Shown here one piece after another: positions 34,627-45,840 of a stretch of DNA of 64,000 bases (position 1 is its first letter; the number at the start of each line of letters is the position of its first letter). The position numbers were made by a program, and so were the translations under genes. The notes beneath the pieces are model-generated. The model made no database searches and had not been told where the DNA came from. It was given only the letters and a program-made list of their open reading frames with translations. Source of the DNA: Synaphobranchus kaupii (lineage: Eukaryota; Chordata; Actinopteri; Anguilliformes; Synaphobranchidae); contig CM056395.1 in NCBI GenBank assembly GCA_029718625.1, positions 22,437,995 to 22,501,994 on the forward strand, given 5' to 3'.

Positions 34627-34809
34627 GTGGAAATTCAGGGGGACATAAAGTCCTACCATGTGTTTCTTCCACCCATAGACTCAGCCAGCTGATTTCACTA
34701 ATTACTTCTACCTCCTCGCTGAAGAATTATGTTAATTAGCAGATCCAGGTGATTGGAGCAAAATACTTGGGAGGACTTTTACTTTATGTCCCCTGGACCT
34801 CCACATCTG
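34622..34809. mobile_element. hAT-type MITE, family B, copy 2
   Basis: Starts CAGAGGTGGAAATTCAGGGG and ends CCCCTGGACCTCCACATCTG, imperfect inverted termini of hAT type. It matches the copy at 30787-30970 over most of its length, with a small extra segment (TATGTTAATTAG). CACACACA before and CACACACC after would fit an 8-bp target duplication, but the microsatellite makes that uninformative. Confidence 0.85.
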
Positions 34810-34858
34810 CACACACCTACTCATGCACACACACACACGCCCACACACACGCACACAC

Positions 34859-35029
34859 AAACTGAGATTTCTGGGTAAAGCTGTTTTTTAAGAACCTAAT
34901 ATGATAAAAAATTTGCTTGATTGTGAGTTGCCTTTTCAAAATGCATTTAAAGTGTGGATTACTGATTGAGTCTAAATGCAGAATGTTATTTGGTAGCATT
35001 TCCTAATTGTCAAATCAAGTTTTTAAATA
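34859..35029. other. Short unannotated spacer
   Basis: No feature recognised. Confidence 0.4.
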
Positions 35030-35037
35030 TCTTAGGT

Positions 35038-35242
35038 CAGGGGTAAGCAAGCCTGCTCCTGGAGTGCCAGAGCCGGTCCTGGTTTTTGTTCCATCCAAAC
35101 CCATAACAACACAACTGGATTCATTGAATTAATCAGGTTTAATGAATGCAGGTGACCATCCATCAAACTCTTGTGATCAAGCTCAGATGGATCAAAAAGT
35201 AAAACTTCATGGGCAGTGCAGGACCAGGGTTGGCCACCTCTG
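35038..35242. mobile_element. hAT-type MITE with 8-bp target duplication
   Basis: Starts CAGGGGTAAGCAAGCCTGCT and ends CCAGGGTTGGCCACCTCTG, hAT-type inverted termini. TCTTAGGT (35030-35037) and TCTAAGGT (35243-35250) form the 8-bp duplication with one mismatch. The termini resemble those of the elements at 13709 and 60579, but the interiors differ. Non-coding. Confidence 0.88.
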
Positions 35243-35250
35243 TCTAAGGT

Positions 35251-37257
35251 GATGAACGGTGAGTTTGTCTTGGAAGAATAGTGATTTAAAGTGTAAGTTA
35301 TTTGGTGAGTTGGTGAGTCGGTGAGTCACACACGAATGGGCCACCCAGCAGCAGGTTTGGCGAGTTAATGTTTACGATTGTTAAAACTGTGCTGGTGAAG
35401 AAAGTAGCTTAACAAACTTGTGCATCAATTTCTATGTTAAGCATAAGTCCAGCAGTCATAATTCTTAGCTCCCCTTATGGAAAGTAATGTGTGTAAACTG
35501 TTACACAAAATAATAATGTTGGTGCAGAGATACAACTAAAGCAATTAATCCAGACTGTGTTCATTATCGTGTGCCCCTTCAACAAATCAGTGCTACAATT
35601 TGGTATCCAACTTGACTAAGATTGATTAGCGGTTAAATGTATTAAATTGTCATAGGGGCTTGAATATTCAATTGAGATACTGATTTAGCTTAATCATCTG
35701 AGACAGCCACCCCAAGGGGCCAAGATTAACAACAACAATAAAAAAATAAAATAGTTGAAGAATAATCTTTAAATTGTGTTTTCCTGCTGGAAGAGCCCTC
35801 TGAAAGCTCTTTAAGGGCAATTTAATTTTAAGTATTTACAGTGGGAAAACTGTCAAGGGATGCCACAGTAGCAACGGTATTCAATTAAAAGCTCAATGCT
35901 GATTTATTAAGATCGCATCGAACTGAAAACAGCATACACACTGAGTTCCCTGCATGGAAGGAAAAATTACTTCCCTCCAGTACAAAGTCAGCACCCGGTT
36001 ATGGGTTAACACAGATAAATGTTTACTTTCAAACTCTCAGCGGCGGAAAGCCGGCAATGGCGGGGGTGCTGTCAGGGTTACGGAATGATGTAGCGCAGGG
36101 TTTGGCAGTATACGGAGTGTTAGTGTTGTTGATGAGGGGGAGTACTAACGACGGACCATCTTGTGGATGCAGGGCAGCGACAGAGCATTCAGTGCAAATG
36201 CTTGAGTGTGGATTGTTTTAATAGGACTTGATTTTATAAATATTGCTTATGTACACCGGATTCAGTGTTGACACCAAGTGCAGAAGCATTAGCTCAGCAG
36301 TTGAAGTGATTTTCCAATCTGTTGGACCAGGCGGGACTGACAAATTGTCTAACTAGTCCATGTTCCTAATCATGTGAGGGAACTTTTCAAATAATTCATC
36401 ATTGGGCCAAGAACATTATGCTCAAAAATAATTTAAAAAAAATTTGCATTTCAGAGCAAATTAAATGTGCCTGCAATACATAACCTACAGTCAGAATGTA
36501 TATACATAATGAAAATATGTCAACATAGGGCCATTATGAATTTGATTAACAGAGCAAGAACAGTGTGCTTTTATGGGTATAATTAGCTGCACATGCCTTA
36601 AAGCCGAAGGCAGCCGATACCCAGGTGTGTCAAGGAAAACACCTTTTCAACCACTTTAATCACATTGCAATATGGCTGACTTAGCAGCACTCCTAAAGGT
36701 TGTCAGCAAATGGAACCGCTGGCAATGTACTCTGAGTGGATTTGTATTTGTTGTCTTGTGTGTAAAATAATTGTTTAGCAATATAGACATTCTGCAGGAC
36801 TGCACTATAATCTGTGACTAAATTAAGACTGATTGCGAGTACTTTTTCTTTTCGTATCGATTTGTGCTTCGTAAAAGACTATTAAACATTAATGGAACGC
36901 ATAAAACTCTTTAGTGTATGAACACATCATATAAAATACATGTTTATAAAACAGTATATTGCTTCACACCTGATTCAATGGCATTGATTGATGCGAGACC
37001 ATTCAACTGCCATCCAATAAAAACATAATGGACAGTGTTTTGAATTATGCTCTTGTTGATTGATGCTGTTTTGACTGCACATTTTAAGCATATTAAAGTT
37101 GTGTTTATTTCAATGTATTCTGTTTTTAGATGACTTGAGAAAAGATGTCATAGGTCACTATTTTGCCAATTCTATTTTTAATTTTGTTTGACTGGCTCAG
37201 AAAAATCACAGATAAAGGATTCAGTATTATGCACACAATTCTGCATGAACATTGCCG
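35251..37257. other. Non-coding stretch, nothing recognised
   Basis: Contains a small cluster of GTGAGTTGGTGAGTCGGTGA repeats near 35304-35329. No gene recognised. Confidence 0.45.
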
Positions 37258-37268
37258 AATTCATATAA

Positions 37269-37787
37269 GACACAGGCGGACCGAAAACCGTCCGCTAACA
37301 TCACAGGACAGAGTCTGACCTGGAACATGCAAGGGAACGGGAAAAGACGGTGCCCACAGAACACCGGGAGAAGAGAAATGACCGCCCATCGCCTGCGATC
37401 AGAGGACCACCCAGGACCGCCTGCGATGGAGAGGACCGCCCAGGACAGCCTGCGATCAGAGGACCACCCAGGACCGCCTGCGATGGAGAGGACCGCCCAG
37501 GACAGCCTGCGATCAGAGGACCGCCCAGGACCGCCTGCGATGGAGAGGACCGCCCAGGACCGCCTGCGATCAGAGGACCGCCCAGGACCGTCTGCGATGG
37601 AGAGGACCGCCCAGGACAGCCTGCGATCAGAGGACTGCCCAGGACCGCCTGCGATGGAGAGGACCGCCCAGGACAGCCTGCGATCAGAGGACCGCCCAGG
37701 ACCGCCTGCGATGGAGAGATGTTGTCGATGGCCTATGCTCCATCATGGAGCGACGGGCCTAACTAACTAATATGCACAAAGTTACCA
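37269..37787 (+). mobile_element. GC-rich insert between 11-bp direct repeats, class unknown
   Basis: AATTCATATAA occurs at 37258-37268 and again at 37788-37798, and the flanking bases also partly agree (CCGAATTC and CCAAATTC). The sequence in between is markedly more GC- and CpG-rich than its AT-rich surroundings and is mostly a minisatellite. The direct repeats look like a target-site duplication. No terminal inverted repeats and no poly-A tail were seen, so the mechanism is undetermined. Confidence 0.5.
37395..37718 (+). repeat. 57-bp minisatellite built of 28- and 29-bp half units, about 6 copies
   Basis: The unit starts GCGATCAGAGGACC, recurs at 37395, 37452, 37509, 37566, 37623 and 37680, and alternates with a related half starting GCGATGGAGAGGACC. 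Each half ends CGCCCAGGAC plus CGCCT or AGCCT. Because 57 is divisible by three, the array stays open in two plus frames (Arg/Ser/Glu/Asp/Pro-rich translations); this is a consequence of the period and no gene is implied. Confidence 0.95.
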
Positions 37788-37798
37788 AATTCATATAA

Positions 37799-38084
37799 CA
37801 TACACAAACACATACACGCATGCACGCACACACACATATATGCATACACGCACACACACCATGGACATTCAGAACCATTCTACGTTTCTTAGGTGGCAAA
37901 ATAAATAAGGAATTTTATTTGACCCATGGAAAGTAATTATATGAGCGTTTTTTTCTTTCTTGGTTTTTGAAAACTTTTCTCTTGTTTTTTGAAAAATATA
38001 CCCTGCCTAGTGGTTTCTGACACTTTACTTTCTGTTTTTATTGATTGCTTTTCCATGATAATCATAATCATAATAATAAAGCAT

Positions 38085-38087
<3 letters not shown>
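37799..38087. other. Spacer with short CA repeats
   Basis: Interrupted CA repeats at about 37800-37860. No gene recognised. Confidence 0.5.
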
Positions 38088-38122
<35 letters not shown>

Positions 38123-38212
38123 TGCACAAGCACACACATACACAAACACATTTACGAACACACACGCGCGCACACACACACACACATACACAAACACATT
38201 TACGAACACGCG

Positions 38213-38246
<34 letters not shown>

Positions 38247-38276
38247 AGCACACACACACACACACGCACACACACA
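38088..38276. repeat. Compound (CA)n microsatellite with CG-rich interruptions
   Basis: Long AC repeat with interspersed CGCGCG runs. An imperfect internal duplication carries ACAAACACATTTACGAACAC twice (about 38142 and 38190). CG/CA alternation can adopt left-handed Z-DNA. Open frames on both strands are repeat translations. Confidence 0.95.
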
Positions 38277-40099
38277 AGCTGTTTAAAGAGCATTCTTGGA
38301 TTTTGAAGGAGGATGAAACCCTAAGATCATTTGAATAGCTAGCAGCTTAACAGCTCAGCACCCAGGTGGTGTGCAACTACTGCGCCCTTTAAAAGTTTCA
38401 GTAAATAAGTAGTTATATAATACACAATGTGGGAAACGTCAGAACTCTGTGAGGGTACTCTCAAATTCACATCTCCAAGCAGAACACCCACAAGAATGGC
38501 ATTTGTGAATCAGTTACTACAGGTCCGTGTTCAATTCTCAGAACAAGCAATCTGCAAGTTTAGGCATGTTAACAGAATTAACACAAATAAAAAAAATACG
38601 TGAAATAAAATACACTTAAAAAAAAGATGTGCTTTATTATTTATTTTGGGGGAAATAATGTATGGAATGTATTGCTTCTATTCTTACACAAAAACAGGTT
38701 GCTTAAGGTAGCTACTGTCAGCAGCTTCCAAACACGTGGTGAGTCAGTCTCAATAAAACAGTGCAGCTTGTCTAAGGGCAGGGCCTTAACCTTAAGCCAA
38801 TCCATTGGGATACACCTGTAATTAAGCAGTCGGCTCCTGGCATACGTAGGCCCCAAGGGGTGTCAGCCAGGGCGACTGCATTAACATTTCGGGCGCAAAT
38901 CCTCTTGGTTTTCAAAACACCCTTCTGCAACAGGGAAGCGAGCCCTACAACCCTCTTGACAGGGTACTTGCCCCTAGACTAATAATCAGGCTGGGTGTCT
39001 GCTCAGTCGCCTTAGCTACTAAGGTAGGTACCTCCATCTGCAGAGATCGATGCTCTCTCTGTGAGCTGCCACTAATTGCGAACTTTGGCAGGCCCGAGGA
39101 CTCCACTAATTAATAGAGACTGCGAGTGTAGATGCCAAGAACTCTCAGAGGCCTGCTAACAAGCCCCATTTTACTGAACAATTCTCTCAGCTTTAGGGTA
39201 TAATAAGCAATAAAGGTCTCTTGGGGGCAGACATTGAATGTTTTTCTATGAATACATTACCTGTTAAATGCATCACCTTTTTTTGATTATCAGTAATCCA
39301 TTTAATGAAATATCAAAGTGCTGCTCTCCATCACAACATCGCACATCCTGTTTTAATTGGGCTTAGTTTGAAATAAATATAACCATGAGTCCAGAATGAC
39401 TGGCCTATATGTAAAAGCAAGGGGGGGAAAAAATATCACTTTATTCACAATAAGTCCATCAAAATGACCATGTAAAAAAAAAAAAAAAAAATAAGTCAAT
39501 ACAATAAAAGTGCATGATGAATCACATTTTATTAATTTTAGAAGTGAAGGTTGAGTATGTGTATAATGTACACTATGCTAGTTATTTACAACATGATGTG
39601 TGATAAAATGTTTGGTAAATAGCTTGCATTCATCCTGAGCTTTCCAAACAGGCCCATTTGGAAAACAAACTTATACTTTCAAAATGCCACAAAGGTTAGC
39701 TTTATTCATTCATTACGCAAAGGTTATAAATTACAATACATATCTCCACACACATAGGCAAGTCATTAGAGTCATTAGAGTTTGGAACATCAGAAGTGTA
39801 CGTAAGGAAACTACAGGTTTGCTGTCAACTGAGGGAATTCCACAAAGGTTCTTCTGGCCAAATGTTTGACTGTTGTTAGACCAGATGTAAACGTTACATT
39901 ATTAACAAGAGTGCCACTCGGATAGATGCCTACACTCATGCTTGAGCCTTTGTGGAAATGTGTAAGAGTTGCTCTCCCCCATGTGCGCCCTCGTGCATTC
40001 AAAAGGTGTAACGTCTATTTCCTACAACGTCTATTCATCCACATTAATTTCATTAGATATCGGTAGAAATTCCAGTAATACTAAGTAACATACTTGTCA
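38277..40099. other. Non-coding stretch, nothing recognised
   Basis: Poly-A at about 39474-39490. No exon, RNA gene or repeat recognised. Confidence 0.45.
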
Positions 40100-40232
40100 T
40101 TGACCAATTGGAAAAACGTTTGCGAATAGAGGTCCTTGGCCACCTGCCAACCTATGCATGAAGTTTCATCCAAATTGGATCAGAACTGTAGGCGCTAAGG
40201 CTGTTACGGACAGACAAACAGACACACAGATG
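40100..40232 (+). repeat. Dispersed repeat, copy 2 (class unknown)
   Basis: Matches 16038-16170, including GGTCCTTGGCC, GGATCAGAACTGTAGGCGCT, AAGGCTGTTACGGACAGAC and a GACAGACAC-type end. The conserved end resembles 3' modules that recur in many animal interspersed repeats, but I cannot name the class. Confidence 0.7.
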
Positions 40233-41640
40233 GGATACTCCCGTCGCAGAGCTACAAAGCTGCTAACGTCTCTACCATGTCTAGCTTCATGGATAACGCT
40301 GTGGTGCTTTTCTGGTACGTACTTGCATTTAAAAATAAATATGTCATTGTACATAATGTATGGCTGTGTGATTGCGCTTTTTGCATTTGTATATTTCTGA
40401 AAAAAAACAAAACAAGTCAGGAATATGCTAACACTTTTCACCTCAGTCGTGACAACATACCGCACTTTCTTACACCCGCCGTTTGTCTAATTGGCAATGC
40501 GTCACAAAGGTCTTATTTTCTGAGGAAATGCGCTCGCCACTTGTCAGGTCAGTTGGGTAGACTGCGAGAGATTTAGGATTAAACAGGCAGTCTCATGGAT
40601 CGAGCGCCCGAGGAAAACAAACACAGGCCATTTATCTCGCCGTGCGTGCGCGCGTGTGTGTGTGTATGTGTTCAAGCCCTTGTCCTCGTTTATTATTTTT
40701 CGCATGCTAATTACGAATATGCAGGTCGCTGTGGTTTTATGTCTTTCCCAGAAACTACACATTCTGGTCGGTCTCAGGCCTCCTGTGTAATCTGGGTCCA
40801 GATGGCAGCCTTTTACAGTTGCACTAAACACAACATCGTAGCTCGGCATTCAAATGTGCCTCGTGTTCCTGCTGGGGGATCAAACCAATGTTAAATTAAA
40901 CCATATTAATAGATACCGAGAAGCACAAAGAAAAAGGAAAGACATAAGAAAAAAAAAGCACAAAAGAAGAAAGGGTAAATGATAATTCAAAAATCTTGCA
41001 AAACGAACGGAGAAGATCAAGACAGTAAAGGACTCCCTGAACCACAGGGAGACATAAAACCGTTTTTAAACATTGTCACTTTGTTATATATAATTTTAAA
41101 AAAATTCAGGCATACACACATTAAAGGACTTGGAAACCATGTGACTTCTCTTTCACTGCGTTCTTGCTCGGTAGTTAAACTTTGCAAATGGAAGCTCAGT
41201 CACTTGGAAGAATCCCTTTTTTTTCTTCTTCTACCCGCCTTTTACTTCCCATTAGACACAACTCTGGCACTCCCGATGAAGGCCTGCTTCAAAAGAGTGT
41301 TTTTTTTGCGCCGGGCACCTCCGCAAAGCAGGAAGGGCATTTCGGATGATGACTGGACGTAGCATTACTCCCACCACAGGGATGTATCCGGGGTTAATCA
41401 GAGCAGAGGAGCCAACAGCATGCGATAACGGGCGGGAGACGGAGAGGGCTGTCGAAGCAGCTGTCGGTGTAATGAGCAGAGGGGCACTCGGAGACTGATT
41501 CAAGGTACAGGTCACACCAGAGCAGCATCAGAGCATTACCGGAGCGGGTTTTGGCAGAGGAAAACGCTGCCAGGGACACGCAGTTTTCAAATTTAAGGGG
41601 CTTGCAAACTGAAATGTGGGAGGCAGGGTGGGTGGGTGGG
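40233..41640. other. Non-coding stretch, nothing recognised
   Basis: GC content rises at 41260-41560 and the last 30 bases are G-rich (GGGTGGGTGGG). No exon could be supported. Confidence 0.4.
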
Positions 41641-41648
41641 GGGGAGTA

Positions 41649-42263
41649 TGGTAGGCCGAACAGTTCAAAAGCCGACGCAAAGTAGACACCGTATATCCAG
41701 TTGGATAGCGTGCCGAACAGTTCAAAAGCAGGCGCAAAGTAGACACCGTATATCCAGTTGGATAGCGCGCCGAACAGTTCAAAAGCCGACGCAAAGTAGA
41801 CACCGTATATCCAGTTGGATAGCGCGCCGAACAGTTCAAAAGCCGACGCAAAGTAGACACCGTATATCCAGTTGGATAGCGCGCCGAACAGTTCAAAAGC
41901 CGACGCAAAGTAGACACCGTATATCCAGTTGGATAGCGCGCCGAACAGTTCAAAAGCCGACGCAAAGTAGACACCGTATATCCAGTTGGATAGCGCGCCG
42001 AACAGTTCAAAAGCCGACCCAAACTAGACACCGTATATCCAGTTGCTCTGCGCTACCCAGTTTTTAAGCGAGATATATCCAGTTAACAAGACACTACCTA
42101 TCCAGTCATCCTGAGCCACCCAGTGGACATCGCGAGATACCCAGTGGACATCTCCACATATCCAGTTTGGCAGCGCGAGCGATCCAACTAGGTCGCGCAC
42201 GCTATCCAACTGGATATACGATGTCTACTTTGCGTCGGCTTTTGAACTGTTCGGCCTACCATA
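41649..42263. mobile_element. TIR element with internal minisatellite and 8-bp direct flanks
   Basis: A 65-bp terminal inverted repeat starts TGGTAGGCCGAACAGTTCAA at 41649-41713 and ends …TTGAACTGTTCGGCCTACCA at 42197-42261, with about one mismatch. GGGGAGTA flanks the left end (41641-41648) and recurs at 42264-42271, with two extra bases (TA) before it, consistent with an 8-bp target duplication in a G-rich site. Inside, the TIR sequence itself is tandemly repeated (41657-42050), followed by degenerate copies of TATCCAGT and CCCAGTGGACAT. There is no coding capacity. Superfamily is undetermined; the 8-bp flanks would suit hAT, but the ends lack the usual CAG. Confidence 0.85.
41657..42050 (+). 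repeat. 57-bp minisatellite, about 7 copies, derived from the element's own TIR
   Basis: GAACAGTTCAAAAGC recurs at 57-bp steps (about 41657, 41713, 41770, 41827, 41884, 41941, 41998). Units are almost identical over CGCAAAGTAGACACCGTATA and CCAGTTGGATAGCGCGCC. The first unit is the inner part of the left TIR, and the right TIR is one inverted unit. Because 57 is divisible by three, open frames appear on both strands; I treat them as artefacts. Confidence 0.96.
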
Positions 42264-42271
42264 GGGGAGTA

Positions 42272-43549
42272 CCCCAAACACACACACACCCAGATTCATA
42301 GTAAATGCACCCAGCTTTTATAGTGGAGATTTTTACATTTTTAAATTAAAAGAAAGAATCAAGAAAGACCGAACAAACTTAATGCTCGCCTATAATTTGT
42401 TCAATTTAAACGTAACTTATTCCCCCTGTTTCTTGGGCCTCTGGAATGGCAATACCCCAGATTTGTCTGAAGCATACCCTTCAATAGAAAATGCTTCATA
42501 TTTTAAAAGGGCAGACATGTCTAACATGTGATTGATGTTATGAAGTTGGAGGAACAGCTGACATGTAAACATCCCATTGAGAACACTTTGGTGCTCATAG
42601 CTTCCTACTATGATATTGTCTTTATTTAATTACTTATTTATTGCTGGTATTGTACTTTAACTACTAGCAAAATATTGTGTTTTTAATATGTTCCATATTT
42701 GGGGGGTTTCCCGGTTTTACTCAGGACAATTAGCCAGCTCAGTTAGTCAGCTATGAGGAATAGGGCCCTTACATGTTATATACCAAATCAGCTGTATTTG
42801 TTGCAACTGACTCGGTTTCCAGTTGCAATGTTACGTGACAAAACAGTATTTAGTGTTATATACAGTTATATCGTACCTCCCCCTCCTTGATATTAATAAA
42901 TAAATGCAAGCCATATGTTATATAATAAAAGTATCGCCCACATTGGTAGCATGAAGTGTTAAGTCCTAGAGTGGCATTTAAGGGTGTTTAATTTATCGCC
43001 ACAAGTTTATTCAATAGCAGTAAAACCATTCACAGGAAGCCTATAAAAGCCATGTGTTCAGGGACGTCCCTACTCTGATATTAAACAATGTTTTACAGCC
43101 TGGTCCATACGCTGGCTCAGACCTGCACTATGGATGTACTGCCTGAATTCTGACCTGGATTTAAAATAAAAAGAAAAAAAAACCTGCGCTGGCTGTATCG
43201 GGTTTCTGCTCCCAATGGTATCGCAGATGGCAAGAGTTTGCCGGCTGACATAGAGGTCTTTCCAGGTTAATGTGACCTAATTATGGTGAGATCTTGTCAG
43301 ACAGGAGGGTTGGATAACACTTAATTATATAACTTACGTAAAATTCTCTGGAGGGCTGTTTTGTAAGCATGGACGTGTTATACATGCTCTGACATGCATT
43401 GTCTGAGCAAAGACAGGCTAACAAAGATAGATATGGATTCAGTGGAAAACTGGTCAGGACCCTAAATGAACATAAATGGAGGAGAAATATAGTGTTAAGA
43501 ACCATAAAGACTTGTCTAAGAACCTCAAGAAAATATTTTAAATTAACAA
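42272..43549. other. Non-coding stretch, nothing recognised
   Basis: No feature recognised. Confidence 0.45.
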
Positions 43550-43723
43550 TAGAGTATTCTGGGGGCAATTGCAACACCATAAAATTGCACCAATCTGAAA
43601 CAAGCTAGAGCTGAGATTCTATCCAGCAAGCTAGCTAGTTTCATGTGTTTAGGGTCGGGGGCAATTGTAACGAAAAATTGTGTTACAATTGACCCCTGTT
43701 ACAATTGCCCCCAGAATACTCTA
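43550..43723. mobile_element. Short inverted-repeat element (MITE-like)
   Basis: TAGAGTATTCTGGGGGCAAT at the left is matched by the inverse complement at the right end (…ATTGCCCCCAGAATACTCTA), giving 11 perfect terminal bases and about 26 bp of near-perfect inverted repeat. Additional internal copies of CAATTGTAAC lie near the right end. No clear target duplication beyond a possible TA. Superfamily unknown. Confidence 0.8.
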
Positions 43724-44943
43724 CCGTTTACTCAATTTACTTAAGGCAGTAGCTTAAAAATGACCAATAAAATGCAATAATTTGTCATAACTGAACACAA
43801 GGCTATCTGGCATTTCACTATGATTTAATGCTTTTCTGTAGAATCATTCAAACAATCTAATGCATTTCTTTTTTTTGTTTTGCAATGGTAGCTCTATTCT
43901 TTGTTAGAATACAATAAATTATTCAACATCCACTTTTAACCAAATGCAGCTACTAAAAAAGATTTCTGTACACGAACTGTGACAGGTATGACATCACCAG
44001 CAACGAGTTGCCGCAACCAAAGTTGCGCGGAAATTGCATCGTGTAACAACACCTTAAGTCAGACATTGTGTGGAACTCCACTTATATGTGAACCAAATGC
44101 AGTTCACTACATGGATTCTCTAGAAAAAAAAAGCTGTGTTACTGTGGCTAAATAAATCTAGTTGGTGTATGCTATTTCATAAAGCAATCTGACATTGTTT
44201 CTATCCCACATATTGATTACCCCTTCAATGGACGTACTTTCCCGACAGACGATGGCCACCCATTAGTATCTACAAGAGAAGATATGTCATTGGCGGATTG
44301 CTCTGCCCTTTAGAGAATTCATTTGTCTGGGGAAAAAAAATTATAAGCCTTTTTTCTGTCTCCTGACGGGGAACTTTGGTCATGTCATTTGTTGCAATTA
44401 TACATGAAGAAGTTCCTTTCAATTCTGTAGCCGCGCTTTTCGGTACTAGCACGATAGCAGTACATTTATTTGACGACACAGCTGTTATGAAGTAGGCGCG
44501 CATGAAACTCCACGTGTAGATGAGAATAATGTTCCCGTCACCTTTTTTTTCCCCCTCAGTTTTGTGAAATCTCAGACGCAGCCACTCGATATCTAGATGG
44601 GTAAGTCCTGAAATGGAGGCTGTATAATAAACCGCTGCCATACTGTGCCGCATCTAAAATAGATTCATAATCCTGTCTTGCCTCTGAGATTGATGAGTAA
44701 TGAGAAAAATTGCTCTGGAAGTGAGCACGTGTCTGCGGATCACTACATGCAGTGTTGAATCGATGGCTGCTTTGTACTCATCTGCTGCCTAAAACTGAAT
44801 TAAATGTGTTGGTTTAATCGTCATAAGCACAGTTCTATTTAGGACAGCCTTGCAAACAAAGGAGACTTTGCATCTCAAGAAGTTAAAGATAAATCTCAAA
44901 CTAAGTTCATAAATATACTTATAAAAGTATAAATATAAAAGTA
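43724..44943. other. Non-coding stretch, nothing recognised
   Basis: A 127-codon minus-strand open frame (44653 down to 44270) has no recognisable domain, no splice context and no codon bias I can see. I treat it as chance. Confidence 0.4.
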
Positions 44944-45176
44944 CTTTCATTGCATTATGTACGTGCTTTGCAGGCATCCTTATCCAGAGGAACCTACGGC
45001 GTGTCAATTTTAACTTACTATCCTTACTATACTATACTACAGAAGTATATATTTTATCTGAAATGATTGAGGTCAAATTCAGGCCTTGCTTGATCGTTCA
45101 AATGGCAGTACCCCTGCTGTGAATTGAACCGGCAACCTCTGAGTTACAAGCCAGATAATAAACCATTTAATAGAAA
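44944..45176 (-). repeat. tRNA-derived SINE, minus strand, degraded
   Basis: On the minus strand it reads a tRNA-like head with GTAACTCAGAGGTTGCCGGT followed by TCAATTC (B box), then a decayed body, then CCTCTGGATAAGGATGCCTG, matching the GGATA-loop tail of the SINE at 32329. The order is as in that copy. Confidence 0.75.
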
Positions 45177-45670
45177 GGACAAGTAAGAAAGGGCAAAACA
45201 AACATAACGAAGAATGAAAGGTCTGTGATTATATTATGAGGACCTTTATCTGCGGGTTAAAGTGACATGTTTATTTGGACTCTCGTGTGACAGTGGAAAT
45301 TAAAGGTTCTGCCACAGTTTCTGTGGCTGTGGAATAAATGTTTGCTCCATTTCAGCAGGAGTCTGGTTTCTGGCCGAAGATCCTTGTTTGAAAAGAGAAA
45401 ATCACAGAAAGTCTCTGGCATTGTGTGTTCCACACTCGGTTGGCACGCACCACAAACAGGGGACTCTTGGATAACACGAGATGCATATTTCAAAATGAAC
45501 TTCTGAAGTTTTCCCCATTGCCAGAAGGCAGAATAGACTCAAGTGAGTTGCTTGCATTTTAAATCCAAAGGTAAGCTTTTCTGCAAGCAGCAAGACATAT
45601 AATTAAATCCAATGTTAGCCATCTAGTCTCATTTGTATCTCACATTTGCACAATACAGGCAATGTTGTGG
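45177..45670. other. Non-coding stretch, nothing recognised
   Basis: No feature recognised. Confidence 0.4.
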
Positions 45671-45840
45671 ACATACACGACATGGACAAAGGTGTACGGG
45701 CACCTGCTCCTCCAACATCTCATTCCAAAATCAAGGCCATTAATATGGAGTTGGTCCTCTCTTTGCTGCTATAACAGCCACCCGCTGTCCTGGGACGGCT
45801 TTCCTCTATGTGTTGGAGCATTGCTGCGTGTAGTGTACTT
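45671..45840 (+). mobile_element. Fragment of a third Tc1-like or MITE family
   Basis: The sequence ACATGGACAAAGGTGTACGG, followed by GCACCTGCTCCTCCA, GGAGTTGGTCCTCTCTTTGC and GCTATAACAGCC, resembles the 5' part of a DNA transposon family that is abundant in fish and starts with a TACACTATATGGACAAAAG-like terminus. Only about 170 bp remain, with no transposase and no right end. Confidence 0.65.

Noticed and set aside
37252..37770. 172- and 138-codon Arg/Pro-rich frames
   Set aside because: Repeat-encoded (57-bp period). Two frames are open for the same reason, and no protein family is recognisable.
38025..38338. His/Thr- and Cys/Val-rich frames on both strands
   Set aside because: Translations of a (CA)n/(TG)n microsatellite.
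40979..41362. 127-codon plus-strand frame as a gene
   Set aside because: No domain or signal fits, and the frame crosses T-rich low-complexity sequence.
41528..42067. Open frames of 143 and 167 codons on opposite strands
   Set aside because: Both are translations of the 57-bp repeat inside a TIR element. No domain or start context supports a gene.
44270..44653. 127-codon minus-strand frame as a gene
   Set aside because: No recognisable motif, no splice signals and no start context. Length alone is compatible with chance in 64 kb.
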